A stretch of DNA of 6,133 bases from Chloroflexota bacterium. GTDB lineage: Bacteria; Chloroflexota; Dehalococcoidia; GIF9; UBA5629. The notes below the pieces were generated by a model. The model made no database searches. It saw only the letters and a program-made list of their open reading frames with translations, and was not told where the DNA came from. The translations under genes and the position numbers were made by a program. Below are positions 1 through 6,133 of this stretch, piece after piece (positions within the stretch are counted from its first letter, which is position 1; the number at the start of each line of letters is the position of its first letter). The stretch spans positions 1-6,133 of the forward strand of contig JAPLHL010000115.1 of assembly GCA_026389655.1 (NCBI GenBank), read 5' to 3'.

Positions 1-578
1 TTCGCCGTGGACGGATCCTGTACGAAGGAGACCCCACCCACCCCCTGAATTGCACGCAGTCCCAGCGTCCCATCCGTCCCTGTCCCGGAAAGGATAACGC
101 CGATGGCCTTTTCCCCCTGTTCTTCAGCCAGCGAGCGCAGAAATAAATCTATAGGCAGCCTCTGCCCGCGCTGAGCTTGGGGGATGCTGAGCTGGAGGGC
201 ACCGTGAAAGATGGACATGTCCCGGTTGGGAGGGATAACGTATACGTGGTCAGGCTCTACCGCTACCTGATCCAGCACTTCGACAACGGGCATCACCGTG
301 TTCCTCTGCAAGATCTCGCTCAGCAGGCTGGCATGGCCCGGGTCGAGGTGGGACACCAGCACGAATGCCATACCGCTGTCGGGCGGCATATTGCGGAAGA
401 AGAGTTCAAAAGCCTCCAGGCCGCCCGCAGACGCCCCCATACCGATGATAGGGAAGCCGGTTTTTTTCGGACGTTCGTTGGCAGCACGTGAAATAACCGC
501 CCTCCCAACACCAGCCTTTCTCCCCTCGGGTCTGACTGCGCTTTTAACGGTCTCTTTTTTACCGGCCCTGCCTGCCAT
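1..578 (-). CDS. CheB-type methylesterase domain protein, probably N-terminus of a CheB/CheR(-PAS) fusion; 3' end outside window
   Basis: The first 192 codons are visible; the rest lies outside the window. A basic, low-complexity leader (residues 1-40) is followed by a CheB methylesterase domain. The nucleophile motif GASAGG has its serine at residue 50. SHLDPGH (76-82) supplies the candidate catalytic histidine, VIPPN is at 114-118, and LSGTGTDG (163-170) carries the candidate catalytic aspartate. CheB hydrolyses glutamyl methyl esters on chemoreceptors. No receiver domain precedes the domain, unlike classical chemotaxis CheB. The SHLDPGH, PIDLFLRSLAEEQG and LSGTGTDGTLGLRAI segments are typical of the large CheB-CheR-PAS fusions, which often act outside flagellar chemotaxis. 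That the missing part holds CheR and PAS/kinase domains is inference. The start is fixed by a GGAGG nine bases upstream. The gene has its own promoter candidate and sits behind a strong terminator, so it is probably transcribed separately from the secreted-protein genes. Confidence 0.9.
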   Translation of the reverse strand, partial: MAGRAGKKETVKSAVRPEGRKAGVGRAVISRAANERPKKTGFPIIGMGASAGGLEAFELFFRNMPPDSGMAFVLVSHLDPGHASLLSEILQRNTVMPVVEVLDQVAVEPDHVYVIPPNRDMSIFHGALQLSIPQAQRGQRLPIDLFLRSLAEEQGEKAIGVILSGTGTDGTLGLRAIQGVGGVSFVQDPSTA

Positions 579-587
579 GCCCTTTAT

Positions 588-592
588 CCTCC
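588..592 (-). promoter_or_regulatory. Ribosome binding site of the CheB-domain gene
   Basis: GGAGG lies nine bases before the ATG at 578. It fixes the start. Another ATG overlapping this site is out of frame with the CheB domain. Confidence 0.75.
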
Positions 593-639
593 ATTCACAG
601 CCTGAGATGTAAAGGAATAATTAATCCTGCGATAATTTT

Positions 640-669
640 ATCATACCACTTATGACTGGATTTACATAA
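640..669 (-). promoter_or_regulatory. Candidate extended -10 promoter for the CheB-domain gene
   Basis: On the minus strand TATGAT (640-645) is preceded by TGG, matching the extended -10 pattern TGn-TATAAT. A weak -35 TTATGT (664-669) lies 18 bases upstream. Transcription would start near 633, leaving a leader of about 55 bases. A 12-bp palindrome with GATAA/TTATC arms (631-642) overlaps the -10, and an imperfect palindrome (614-627) lies just downstream. Either could be an operator, but neither matches a site I recognise. The call is by eye only. Confidence 0.4.
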
Positions 670-783
670 CGGTAATGACCCTTCTTAAGTAAACCCAACG
701 GAATGATCAATCCATGTGGAATGCCGGCAGTCTGGCCTTACTAAACAATATGCCAGGTGAATCCGATATCAAGGGATAGATGC

Positions 784-827
784 GAAATAAAAATGCCCGT
801 CTTAGATAAGACGGGCATTTTTATTTC
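784..827. terminator. Bidirectional Rho-independent terminator (perfect 44-nt palindrome)
   Basis: Two exactly complementary 21-nt arms (784-804 and 807-827) are separated by only GA. The GC-rich core is GCCCGTCTTA and its complement. In both directions the core is followed by ATTTTTATTTC, so a U-rich tail forms on either strand. It lies 127 bp beyond the stop codon of the Ig-like protein gene and should end the transcript of the secreted-protein pair. It also insulates the CheB-domain gene from read-through. In the RNA the loop would open to about TTAGATAA. Confidence 0.85.
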
Positions 828-953
828 AAGATCTGATAGCGGGGGATATTCCGGTACTATGCTACTCAGCCTTTTACCTTTAAATTATCTGATTTTGTTT
901 ACGCTAAAGATATGGGCTTTTAAACTATTTAATCGCAGCAAACAGCCTGCGTC

Positions 954-2522
954 TTATTGTAATACCTGAAACCTGGAGCGGCCGAGCACAAGCACAAGCA
1001 GTACCACAAGTCCAACGATAAACAGTACGATCACAATCATGATAACGATGGGAACAGTATAGTCGTACGTCCACTGGATTTTCACGGTTGCAGGGCCAGT
1101 CATAACATGGGTGCCGCTGGCATTCACCGGCCTCATTACTCCACCGAAGATTCCCCAGGCGTTGGGTATGGGGACATCCTGCAACGCCAGGCTGTAAGCA
1201 GCGGTGCTGTCCTTGAGCTCCCAGGAGCTCTCACTTACGGATGGATAATCGGAGATTATAGTAAGCAGGTAGTAGGTATTGTACTCGGCAATGGCCTTTC
1301 CCGCGCTGCTGACGGTAAATACCAGGTCCCTATTGGGATTCGTGCTGCCATCAGGCAGGCGCCACTCCCGGAAGAGGTATTTCTCGCCTTTCTGAATGCC
1401 GGACTCAACGGGGCTTGGGGCAGTGCCGCTGAAATAACCGCCCACTGTGTAAAAGCCAGTGCCCGACGGCTGAGCAACCCCAGCGGGGTTGCTGCCCGTC
1501 TCAATAAGTACCTGCCGCGCATAGTCGAAATAGGCGTAGTTATCGATGTCGTTCACCACTTTATAATTCAGCCCTATGACTTTAAACCTTGTATTGGGGT
1601 CAGGGCCGGGTAGAGTCTGATCAACCATCACTACATTGCTCTGGCAGGGATACGACGTAAAGGTTTGCGATCCACCTCCTGCGAGTGTGGCACCCGGCGA
1701 GCCATTGATTAACACCGTTGTTTGGCCTTCCGTCAGGCCGGGGCCGATTGCAACGTTGAAATCGCAACCGGTACTGGCAGATATAAGAGCAACGTAATTG
1801 GCCCAACAATCAACGATTAGCACGAAGTCGCGGCTGACGGGCAGACAGCAACTGGGGCAGGTACCGTTATCGGAAACAGTAGCCGTGACTGTATAAATTC
1901 CGCAAGTGCCCGGCTCGGGGATACCGGAAACGATCCCATTGGTAGTATCCGTTACGGACAATCCCACCGGCAACCCAACCGCACTCCAGCCAAACGGTCC
2001 CACTCCACCAACGGCGCTCAACGTCATAGAGAACGGTATGTACTCCCACGCCAACGGGTAAAACGTTGGGTTGATGATCGTGACACACGGTGGCGGATTT
2101 GGCAAGAAATTGAGGGTGACATCCGCAGACGCAAAGCCAATGCAAAAGGGGAAGGCGTTCATCTCGGTGCACCAAACCTGAAAGGTGAGGCTGGTCCCTG
2201 CACTAGCTGCGTCAGGACAAACCGTTAGCAGCCCTGTATTCATATCTACGTTAACCCAACCAGGTATGCCAACCCCCACCAACCAATAGAAAATTATCCC
2301 TCCCGGCGGACAAGATGGGGCAATAGTAAATTGCTGCTGCCAGGGTATACATACCGGCAAGTTATAAGATACAGGGCCGGCCGGTGCAATGCCCGTAGCC
2401 TGCACGGGCACAGGGATCAATGCCATCCATCCCAAAATCAATGACAATGAAAGTACTACGCCCAGGCATAACCTGAAAAAGCCCGTAACACGCCGGCCTT
2501 TTGCAAAATTCGATGTCCTCAT
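954..2522 (-). CDS. Secreted Ig-like domain protein with C-terminal membrane anchor
   Basis: A 522-residue exported protein of unknown function. A signal peptide covers residues 1 to about 42 (hydrophobic core 15-38, probable cleavage after VQA). Two Ig-like segments of the putative-Ig (He_PIG) style follow. One spans about 49-147 with the motif MNTGLLTV; the other spans about 150-238 with GLPVGLSV...NGIVSGIPEPGTCGIYTVTATVSDNG. Residues about 310-485 resemble the bacterial repeat or InlB-B-like beta domains of surface proteins, with FREW, AIAEYNTYYLLTI and TGPATVKIQW. A hydrophobic helix at 490-513 and a short GRSR-containing tail anchor the C-terminus. No LPXTG sorting motif is present. The mature part has 13 cysteines, mostly in the Ig region. 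The start chosen is the ATG preceded by GGAGGT, 13 codons inside the longest open frame. The gene lies 68 bp behind the cysteine-rich gene, so the two are probably co-transcribed. Cell-surface display is inferred; domain names rest on motif resemblance. Confidence 0.85.
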   Translation of the reverse strand: MRTSNFAKGRRVTGFFRLCLGVVLSLSLILGWMALIPVPVQATGIAPAGPVSYNLPVCIPWQQQFTIAPSCPPGGIIFYWLVGVGIPGWVNVDMNTGLLTVCPDAASAGTSLTFQVWCTEMNAFPFCIGFASADVTLNFLPNPPPCVTIINPTFYPLAWEYIPFSMTLSAVGGVGPFGWSAVGLPVGLSVTDTTNGIVSGIPEPGTCGIYTVTATVSDNGTCPSCCLPVSRDFVLIVDCWANYVALISASTGCDFNVAIGPGLTEGQTTVLINGSPGATLAGGGSQTFTSYPCQSNVVMVDQTLPGPDPNTRFKVIGLNYKVVNDIDNYAYFDYARQVLIETGSNPAGVAQPSGTGFYTVGGYFSGTAPSPVESGIQKGEKYLFREWRLPDGSTNPNRDLVFTVSSAGKAIAEYNTYYLLTIISDYPSVSESSWELKDSTAAYSLALQDVPIPNAWGIFGGVMRPVNASGTHVMTGPATVKIQWTYDYTVPIVIMIVIVLFIVGLVVLLVLVLGRSRFQVLQ

Positions 2523-2528
2523 TTCACT

Positions 2529-2534
2529 ACCTCC
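2529..2534 (-). promoter_or_regulatory. Ribosome binding site deciding the start of the Ig-like protein gene
   Basis: GGAGGT ends six bases before the ATG at 2522. The open frame continues 13 codons upstream to an ATG at 2561, but that would place this site inside the coding region and put non-signal residues ahead of the signal peptide. The neighbouring secreted gene has the same arrangement, which supports the shorter start. Confidence 0.8.
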
Positions 2535-2590
2535 AGATTTATCCCAACAGAATGGATTCATTTTCCCTTTTTCCTGCTAAAGAGAAAACA

Positions 2591-3976
2591 TCACTTGAGG
2601 ATGACCCTGCATCCTGCGGCTGCCTGTGACTGGGAAGAGTAACAACGGCCTCCGGCCCTGGTGCAAGCGGCAGTGGAGGTCTGATAGACCTTGCCCCCAC
2701 TGCAGCACCAGCACGTTGACTGGCAGGCTTGCTGGGCCTCGGCCTGGGTCCTGTAACAGCCAGTAGTATAAGTGGTTGTCTGATAGACCTGGCCGTTGCT
2801 ACAGCACCAGTACGTCACCGGCTGACAGGCTTGCACAGCCTGGGACTGGTTGGTGTACCAATTACCTGACACCTGTGCACATTGAGTCCGGGTGGACTGG
2901 TATAACTTGCCACCACTACAGCAATAGCCTGTTTGCTGACAGGCCTGAATCGCCTTGGACTGGGTGGGGTACCAGTCACCGCCCAATTGGTCACACTGAG
3001 ACTGCGAAGTCTGACCGATCTGGCCGTCCCTGCAGCACCAGCCCTGGCAGGCTTGCAAAGCCTGGGACTGGGTAGTATACCAGGTAGCCCCCACCTGGGT
3101 AGCCTGCGACTGGGTGCCCTGGTAAACCTGTCCAGCACTACAGTACCAGCCTAATACTTGTTGACAGTTTTTAATTGCCTCCGCCTCGGTAGCATAATAG
3201 GAACCTCCCAACTGCGTACATTGTTCCTTTGTAGTCTCGATAACCTTGCCGTCCTTGCAACACCAGACCGTCGCCGGTTTGCTGTAGCAATACCACTTCT
3301 GCTGGTTATCAGGGGAGTAGTAACAGAGCTGCTCAGAGCATTTCTGGGTGAACCCGCGCTCTGCCGCCTCATCCGGCCTCAAACAATAGTTACAGGTGTC
3401 GGTGCATTTCGTAAACTTAGGAGCATCGCTAGTCGTAGTAGCAGACGGGGTAAAAGCAGATGCTATCAAAGATTGAGGCCCCCATTTAGGGGTACGTGCT
3501 ACAGTCTGGTTATCAGACCCGGACGAGACCAGCGAATTAGATAAAGGAGGAAGCTTAGTTTCAAACGATAGTGTCAGCGTTTTTTTTTGTACGCCGCTGC
3601 CGTTTTTTGCTATCAGGACAGCGTCGAACGCATTGATATTGCCCGTCCGTATTTGATAGGTCGTCCTGCCCCTGGCAGTCCCTCTAAAATTGGAGGGGCG
3701 GGTGCTATTGATCTCTTTAACGATTGCACCTGCCTCAATTACCTGAATATTCGTGGCACCCGCAACTTCAAACTTATACAGCGCGGAACCGCCATCCTTC
3801 AATATTAACGGGTCAGCACTGAATACCTTGATCTCCGGCGGGCTTCCAGATGTAGAAGTGGCTGCCACCGTAATATCAGCTGCCCCAAAAATGATGATCC
3901 CTATCACTGCAAGGCAAAGGCATAACCTTAGAATGCTTGCTAACGGATGGCCTACCCTGAAATTCGATACCCTCAT
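2591..3976 (-). CDS. Secreted cysteine-rich repeat protein with N-terminal Ig-like domain
   Basis: A 461-residue protein that I do not recognise as a named family. A signal peptide covers residues 1 to about 39 (probable cleavage after VAA). An Ig-like beta domain follows at about 46-140, starting PPEIKVFSADP and carrying VAGATNIQVIEAG, a pattern common in bacterial surface Ig-like modules. A Ser/Thr-rich linker spans 141-190. Residues 191-230 hold six cysteines in a C-x3-C-x2-C start. Six tandem repeats (238-456) form the C-terminal half, normally with four cysteines each. The mature protein has 30 cysteines, an even number, which suits full disulfide pairing outside the cell. No C-terminal anchor is seen, so it may be released or held by a partner such as the downstream membrane-anchored Ig-like protein; this is inference. 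The start is the ATG after GGGAGGT, five codons inside the longest open frame. An A9 run at 3580-3588 lies at the end of the Ig-like domain. Confidence 0.87.
   Translation of the reverse strand: MRVSNFRVGHPLASILRLCLCLAVIGIIIFGAADITVAATSTSGSPPEIKVFSADPLILKDGGSALYKFEVAGATNIQVIEAGAIVKEINSTRPSNFRGTARGRTTYQIRTGNINAFDAVLIAKNGSGVQKKTLTLSFETKLPPLSNSLVSSGSDNQTVARTPKWGPQSLIASAFTPSATTTSDAPKFTKCTDTCNYCLRPDEAAERGFTQKCSEQLCYYSPDNQQKWYCYSKPATVWCCKDGKVIETTKEQCTQLGGSYYATEAEAIKNCQQVLGWYCSAGQVYQGTQSQATQVGATWYTTQSQALQACQGWCCRDGQIGQTSQSQCDQLGGDWYPTQSKAIQACQQTGYCCSGGKLYQSTRTQCAQVSGNWYTNQSQAVQACQPVTYWCCSNGQVYQTTTYTTGCYRTQAEAQQACQSTCWCCSGGKVYQTSTAACTRAGGRCYSSQSQAAAGCRVILK
2609..3265 (-). repeat. Six tandem 34-residue cysteine-rich repeats, in frame
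   Basis: Units lie at 3265-3164, 3148-3047, 3040-2939, 2926-2825, 2809-2723 and 2710-2609. Five align without gaps over 34 residues; the fifth has 29 because of a five-residue deletion. Linkers of two to five residues separate them. Column features: W or Y at 1, CC at 2-3, G at 6, K/Q at 7, Q at 10, C at 16, G at 20, W/Y at 23-24, TQSQA or similar at 26-30, C at 34. The second unit lacks the cysteines at columns 2 and 16. The fifth and sixth have a cysteine at column 23. Similarity is also visible in the DNA, indicating tandem duplication. Confidence 0.93.
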
Positions 3977-3982
3977 TTCTCT

Positions 3983-3989
3983 ACCTCCC
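3983..3989 (-). promoter_or_regulatory. Ribosome binding site deciding the start of the cysteine-rich gene
   Basis: GGGAGGT ends six bases before the ATG at 3976. A start at 3991 is also in frame but would overlap this site. The bases from here into the coding region closely match the start of the downstream secreted gene. Confidence 0.8.
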
Positions 3990-4055
3990 AATAAATGTGA
4001 CCGCGATAATATTCTGGTCCGGCAACATCATCAACCCACGATAATTACCAAGGCT

Positions 4056-4085
4056 ATTCTGCAACTTGTTTCCCGTATCTGTCAA
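4056..4085 (-). promoter_or_regulatory. Candidate promoter for the two secreted-protein genes
   Basis: A perfect -35 TTGACA (4080-4085) is followed after 18 bases by CAGAAT (4056-4061), which matches four of six -10 positions. Transcription would start near 4049 and leave a leader of about 70 bases before the cysteine-rich gene. The -35 overlaps a 10-bp palindrome, TCAATATTGA (4082-4091), which could be a regulator site. It lies within the gap after the kinase gene, so the secreted genes need not depend on kinase transcription. Confidence 0.45.
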
Positions 4086-4144
4086 TATTGATTGAGTGTA
4101 GATGAAAAGCTCGGCAGGACCCACATTACTGTCATCGCAGCTTT

Positions 4145-6133
4145 CTAACCTATTACATCCTGCATGGCTTTACGAAGCTCTTCGAGGGTATAGGGCTTGG
4201 CAACCATGCCTTTAAAACCGTATTTCTTGTAATCGGCCATAACAGCTTCATCGGAATACCCGCTGGATACAATAGCCCTGACCCCGGGATCTACCTTGAG
4301 CAACTCCTTAATGGCCAACTCGCCTCCCATGCCCCCTGGTATGGTCAGGTCCAGAATGACCAGGTTAAAGGGTTGGTCCGATTCCATGCCTGATTTATAT
4401 AGCTTAACCGCTTCGGCACCATCTGCAGCAAACTCGATATCCTTATAGCCGATATGCTTGAGCAAGCGGCCGGCTATTTTCCTTACTTCCTCCTCATCAT
4501 CCATGACCAGGACCCTGACCTTGCCCAAAGGTTTGATCTCTTCTTTTTTATCCTCATGCAAGGTGGATATTTCGGTGGAAGCAGGCAAGTATAAATAAAA
4601 GGTAGAGCCGGAACCAAGCACCGATTCGACACTGAGATGGCCGTCGTGATTACGCGCTATAGAGAAGGAAGTAGCCAGCCCCAACCCACTGCCCTTCTGT
4701 TTGGTCGTAAAAAATGGATCGAATATCCTGTCCAGATGATCCGCAGGTATACCACTGCCATGGTCAGTTACAGCGATCCTGATATAATTCCCTTCCTTGA
4801 GCGGCAACCCCCTTCCCAGGCTCTGTGTTTTACCCAAAGCCATATTTTCAGCCTTAAGTTCTATGGTCCCGCCGGTAGGCATGGCATGCTGGGCATTGAT
4901 AACCAGGTTATGGATGACCTGGCTTATCTGCCCTGCATCAATCTCGGCATGCCATAGGTCAGCTGGTATGAAGAACTGACATCTTATATTGGAGCCGCGC
5001 AGGACAAAGCCGGCGGTATCTCTAAGTAGTTGATCTAAGGAAGTTAACTTCTTTACCGGGGCCCCGCCTTTAGAGAAGGTCAGCAGCTGCTGAGTAAGTT
5101 CCTTGGCCCGCAGCGATGCCTTTTCCGCCTGCTCCAAGCTGTCATGTATCCCGCTGCCGGGTGCCACGTCCATCCTGGCAAGGCTGATATTGCCCAGGAT
5201 AGCGGTCAGGATGTTATTGAAATCGTGTGCGATGCCACCGGCCAGCAGGCCGACGGATTCAAGCTTTTCCACCCGTTGCTGTTCTTCTTCGAGACGTTTA
5301 CGGTCGGTGATGTCTGCAAAAAAATTAAGGGTTGCAGGCCTGCTATCCCAGGTAATTATCACTGCAGCAAGCTCCACCCATTTGATATCACCCGACTTGC
5401 AGACAACGCGAAAATTATAGGTTTTGGGAACGGGCATGCCCTGTAATCGCTGAATATGCCGCTCGGCTACCATCTGGCGATCATCAGGGTGAATAAACTC
5501 GCTAAAAGGCCGGGAGGCAAACTCATCATACGAATAGCCGGTGAGCTCCAAAGCCATGCGGTTGGCAAATTTGAGCATATCGTCTACGGATATTACGACG
5601 GCCTCCAGGGCATTCTCCACAACTATCCGGTACTTTTCCTCGCTTTCTTTTAGAGCATCTTCGATGCGCTTACGCTCAGTGATGTCCCTGCCTTCACCAA
5701 GAATTCCTGTCACCTTTCCCATCTCGTCCCTGATGAACTGGAATGTGCAGTCGAGCCAGACCGTATGGCCGTCTTTACAGTAAAACTCCAACTCCCTTTT
5801 AAGACTGCCATCAGTGTCCGGACTGCGCCCCTTCTTCTCCTCTAAGAGCAACAATTTTCCAAGCCAGTTCGTTGCTCTTCTAAGCGACTCGGGCGTCATC
5901 TGCCTATCCGGCGGCAGCGCGAATATTTCGTCCTGGCTATAACCCCTTAATCTGCAGTTTGAAGGGCTCAACCATTGAATGCCCAGATGCTTGTCCATTA
6001 ACCACACAATATCGGACATGTGTTCCGCCAGGAGACGATAGGTATTCTGGCTCTCCTGCAGGGCTAACTCCGTCTTCTTACGCTCCGAGATATCAATTAT
6101 CATACCCCGCAAGCCCGCATACTCAGAGTTAAG
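4145..6133 (-). CDS. Hybrid sensor histidine kinase (PAS-PAS-HisKA-HATPase-REC), 5' end outside window
   Basis: 662 in-frame codons are visible and the frame stays open to the window edge. The first residues, ending in RGMIIDISERKK, are the tail of a further PAS domain, so a TTG at 6112 is not the real start. Counting from the first visible codon, PAS domains span about 29-150 (ending DITERKR) and 167-280 (ending DITDRKR). The HisKA helix carries GIAHDFNN with phospho-acceptor His303. The ATPase domain shows the N box NLVINAQHAM (Asn413), G1 DHGSGI (457-462), F box FDPFFTT (471-477) and G2 GSGLGLA (481-487). A C-terminal receiver (about 538-660) has acidic residues 545-546, phospho-acceptor Asp595, Ser623 and Lys646. 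All residues needed for autophosphorylation and phosphotransfer are present. No membrane segment is visible; one may lie upstream. The signal is unknown. No DNA-binding output gene is adjacent. Confidence 0.95.
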   Translation of the reverse strand, partial: LNSEYAGLRGMIIDISERKKTELALQESQNTYRLLAEHMSDIVWLMDKHLGIQWLSPSNCRLRGYSQDEIFALPPDRQMTPESLRRATNWLGKLLLLEEKKGRSPDTDGSLKRELEFYCKDGHTVWLDCTFQFIRDEMGKVTGILGEGRDITERKRIEDALKESEEKYRIVVENALEAVVISVDDMLKFANRMALELTGYSYDEFASRPFSEFIHPDDRQMVAERHIQRLQGMPVPKTYNFRVVCKSGDIKWVELAAVIITWDSRPATLNFFADITDRKRLEEEQQRVEKLESVGLLAGGIAHDFNNILTAILGNISLARMDVAPGSGIHDSLEQAEKASLRAKELTQQLLTFSKGGAPVKKLTSLDQLLRDTAGFVLRGSNIRCQFFIPADLWHAEIDAGQISQVIHNLVINAQHAMPTGGTIELKAENMALGKTQSLGRGLPLKEGNYIRIAVTDHGSGIPADHLDRIFDPFFTTKQKGSGLGLATSFSIARNHDGHLSVESVLGSGSTFYLYLPASTEISTLHEDKKEEIKPLGKVRVLVMDDEEEVRKIAGRLLKHIGYKDIEFAADGAEAVKLYKSGMESDQPFNLVILDLTIPGGMGGELAIKELLKVDPGVRAIVSSGYSDEAVMADYKKYGFKGMVAKPYTLEELRKAMQDVIG

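Larger units (their letters stand above)
579..953. other. Non-coding interval between the CheB-domain gene and the Ig-like protein gene
   Basis: This 375-bp interval holds the ribosome binding site and promoter candidate of the CheB-domain gene (588-669) and the bidirectional terminator (784-827). The AT-rich parts from 670 to 783 and from 828 to 953 show no gene with a plausible start and no RNA gene I can recognise. Confidence 0.6.

Noticed and set aside
177..612. Plus-strand open frames over the CheB domain
   Set aside because: The minus-strand frame encodes all the CheB catalytic motifs. The plus-strand translations show nothing recognisable.
757..969. A 70-codon open frame on the plus strand starting with GTG
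   Set aside because: It has no convincing ribosome binding site, reads straight through the terminator palindrome and overlaps the 3' end of the Ig-like protein gene. The encoded sequence shows no domain.
1107..1613. A 168-codon plus-strand open frame opposite the Ig-like protein gene
   Set aside because: It is antisense to a gene with a clear signal peptide, domains and membrane helix. Its translation shows no recognisable motif.
2776..3154. Overlapping open frames on both strands in the repeat region, with repetitive translations
   Set aside because: Their repetition is a by-product of the tandem repeats in the true minus-strand frame. The cysteine pattern, signal peptide and ribosome binding site all belong to that frame.
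2609..3265. CRISPR array or other non-coding direct repeat
   Set aside because: The repeats are diverged, have no constant repeat with unique spacers, and keep reading frame with conserved protein columns. They are coding.
4106..4144. AAAGCT/AGCTTT inverted repeat followed by TTTT just after the kinase stop codon
   Set aside because: The arms are only six base pairs with a loop of nearly 30 bases and few extra pairs, too weak to call a terminator.
6101..6112. TTG at 6112 or ATG at 6103 as the kinase start
   Set aside because: The reading frame continues upstream to the window edge and the first residues are the tail of a PAS domain, so the true start lies outside.

Overview
This looks like bacterial chromosomal DNA of roughly balanced base composition. 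The signs are strong GGAGG-type ribosome binding sites, sigma-70-like promoter candidates, a CheB-type methylesterase and a PAS-rich hybrid histidine kinase. Multi-PAS kinases, a receiver-less CheB of the CheB/CheR-fusion type, and secreted Ig-fold proteins fit an anaerobic or environmental lineage such as Chloroflexota (Dehalococcoidia-like), Desulfobacterota or clostridial Firmicutes. The sequence alone does not decide between them.

Every convincing gene reads on the minus strand, so the order of transcription runs from high to low coordinates. First comes a hybrid histidine kinase (6133-4145) whose 5' end lies outside the window. A 168-bp gap with a promoter candidate follows. Then come two secreted-protein genes 68 bp apart, probably one transcript: a cysteine-rich protein with six tandem repeats (3976-2591), and a protein with Ig-like and bacterial-repeat-like domains and a C-terminal membrane anchor (2522-954). 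A strong bidirectional terminator (784-827) closes this pair. Beyond it, a promoter candidate and a clear ribosome binding site lead into the 5' end of a CheB-domain gene (578-1), which runs off the window.

The pair of secreted proteins is the least conventional part. They share a near-identical translation start region and a collinear signal-peptide sequence, although their mature parts are unrelated. The repeat protein has 34-residue, normally four-cysteine units in which cysteines appear to be lost and gained in pairs, suggesting a disulfide-stabilised extracellular rod. Its gene also carries an A9 run at the boundary between the Ig-like domain and the rest of the protein. Both flanking genes are cytoplasmic signalling proteins. 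A functional link between them and the surface proteins is only a hypothesis from proximity.
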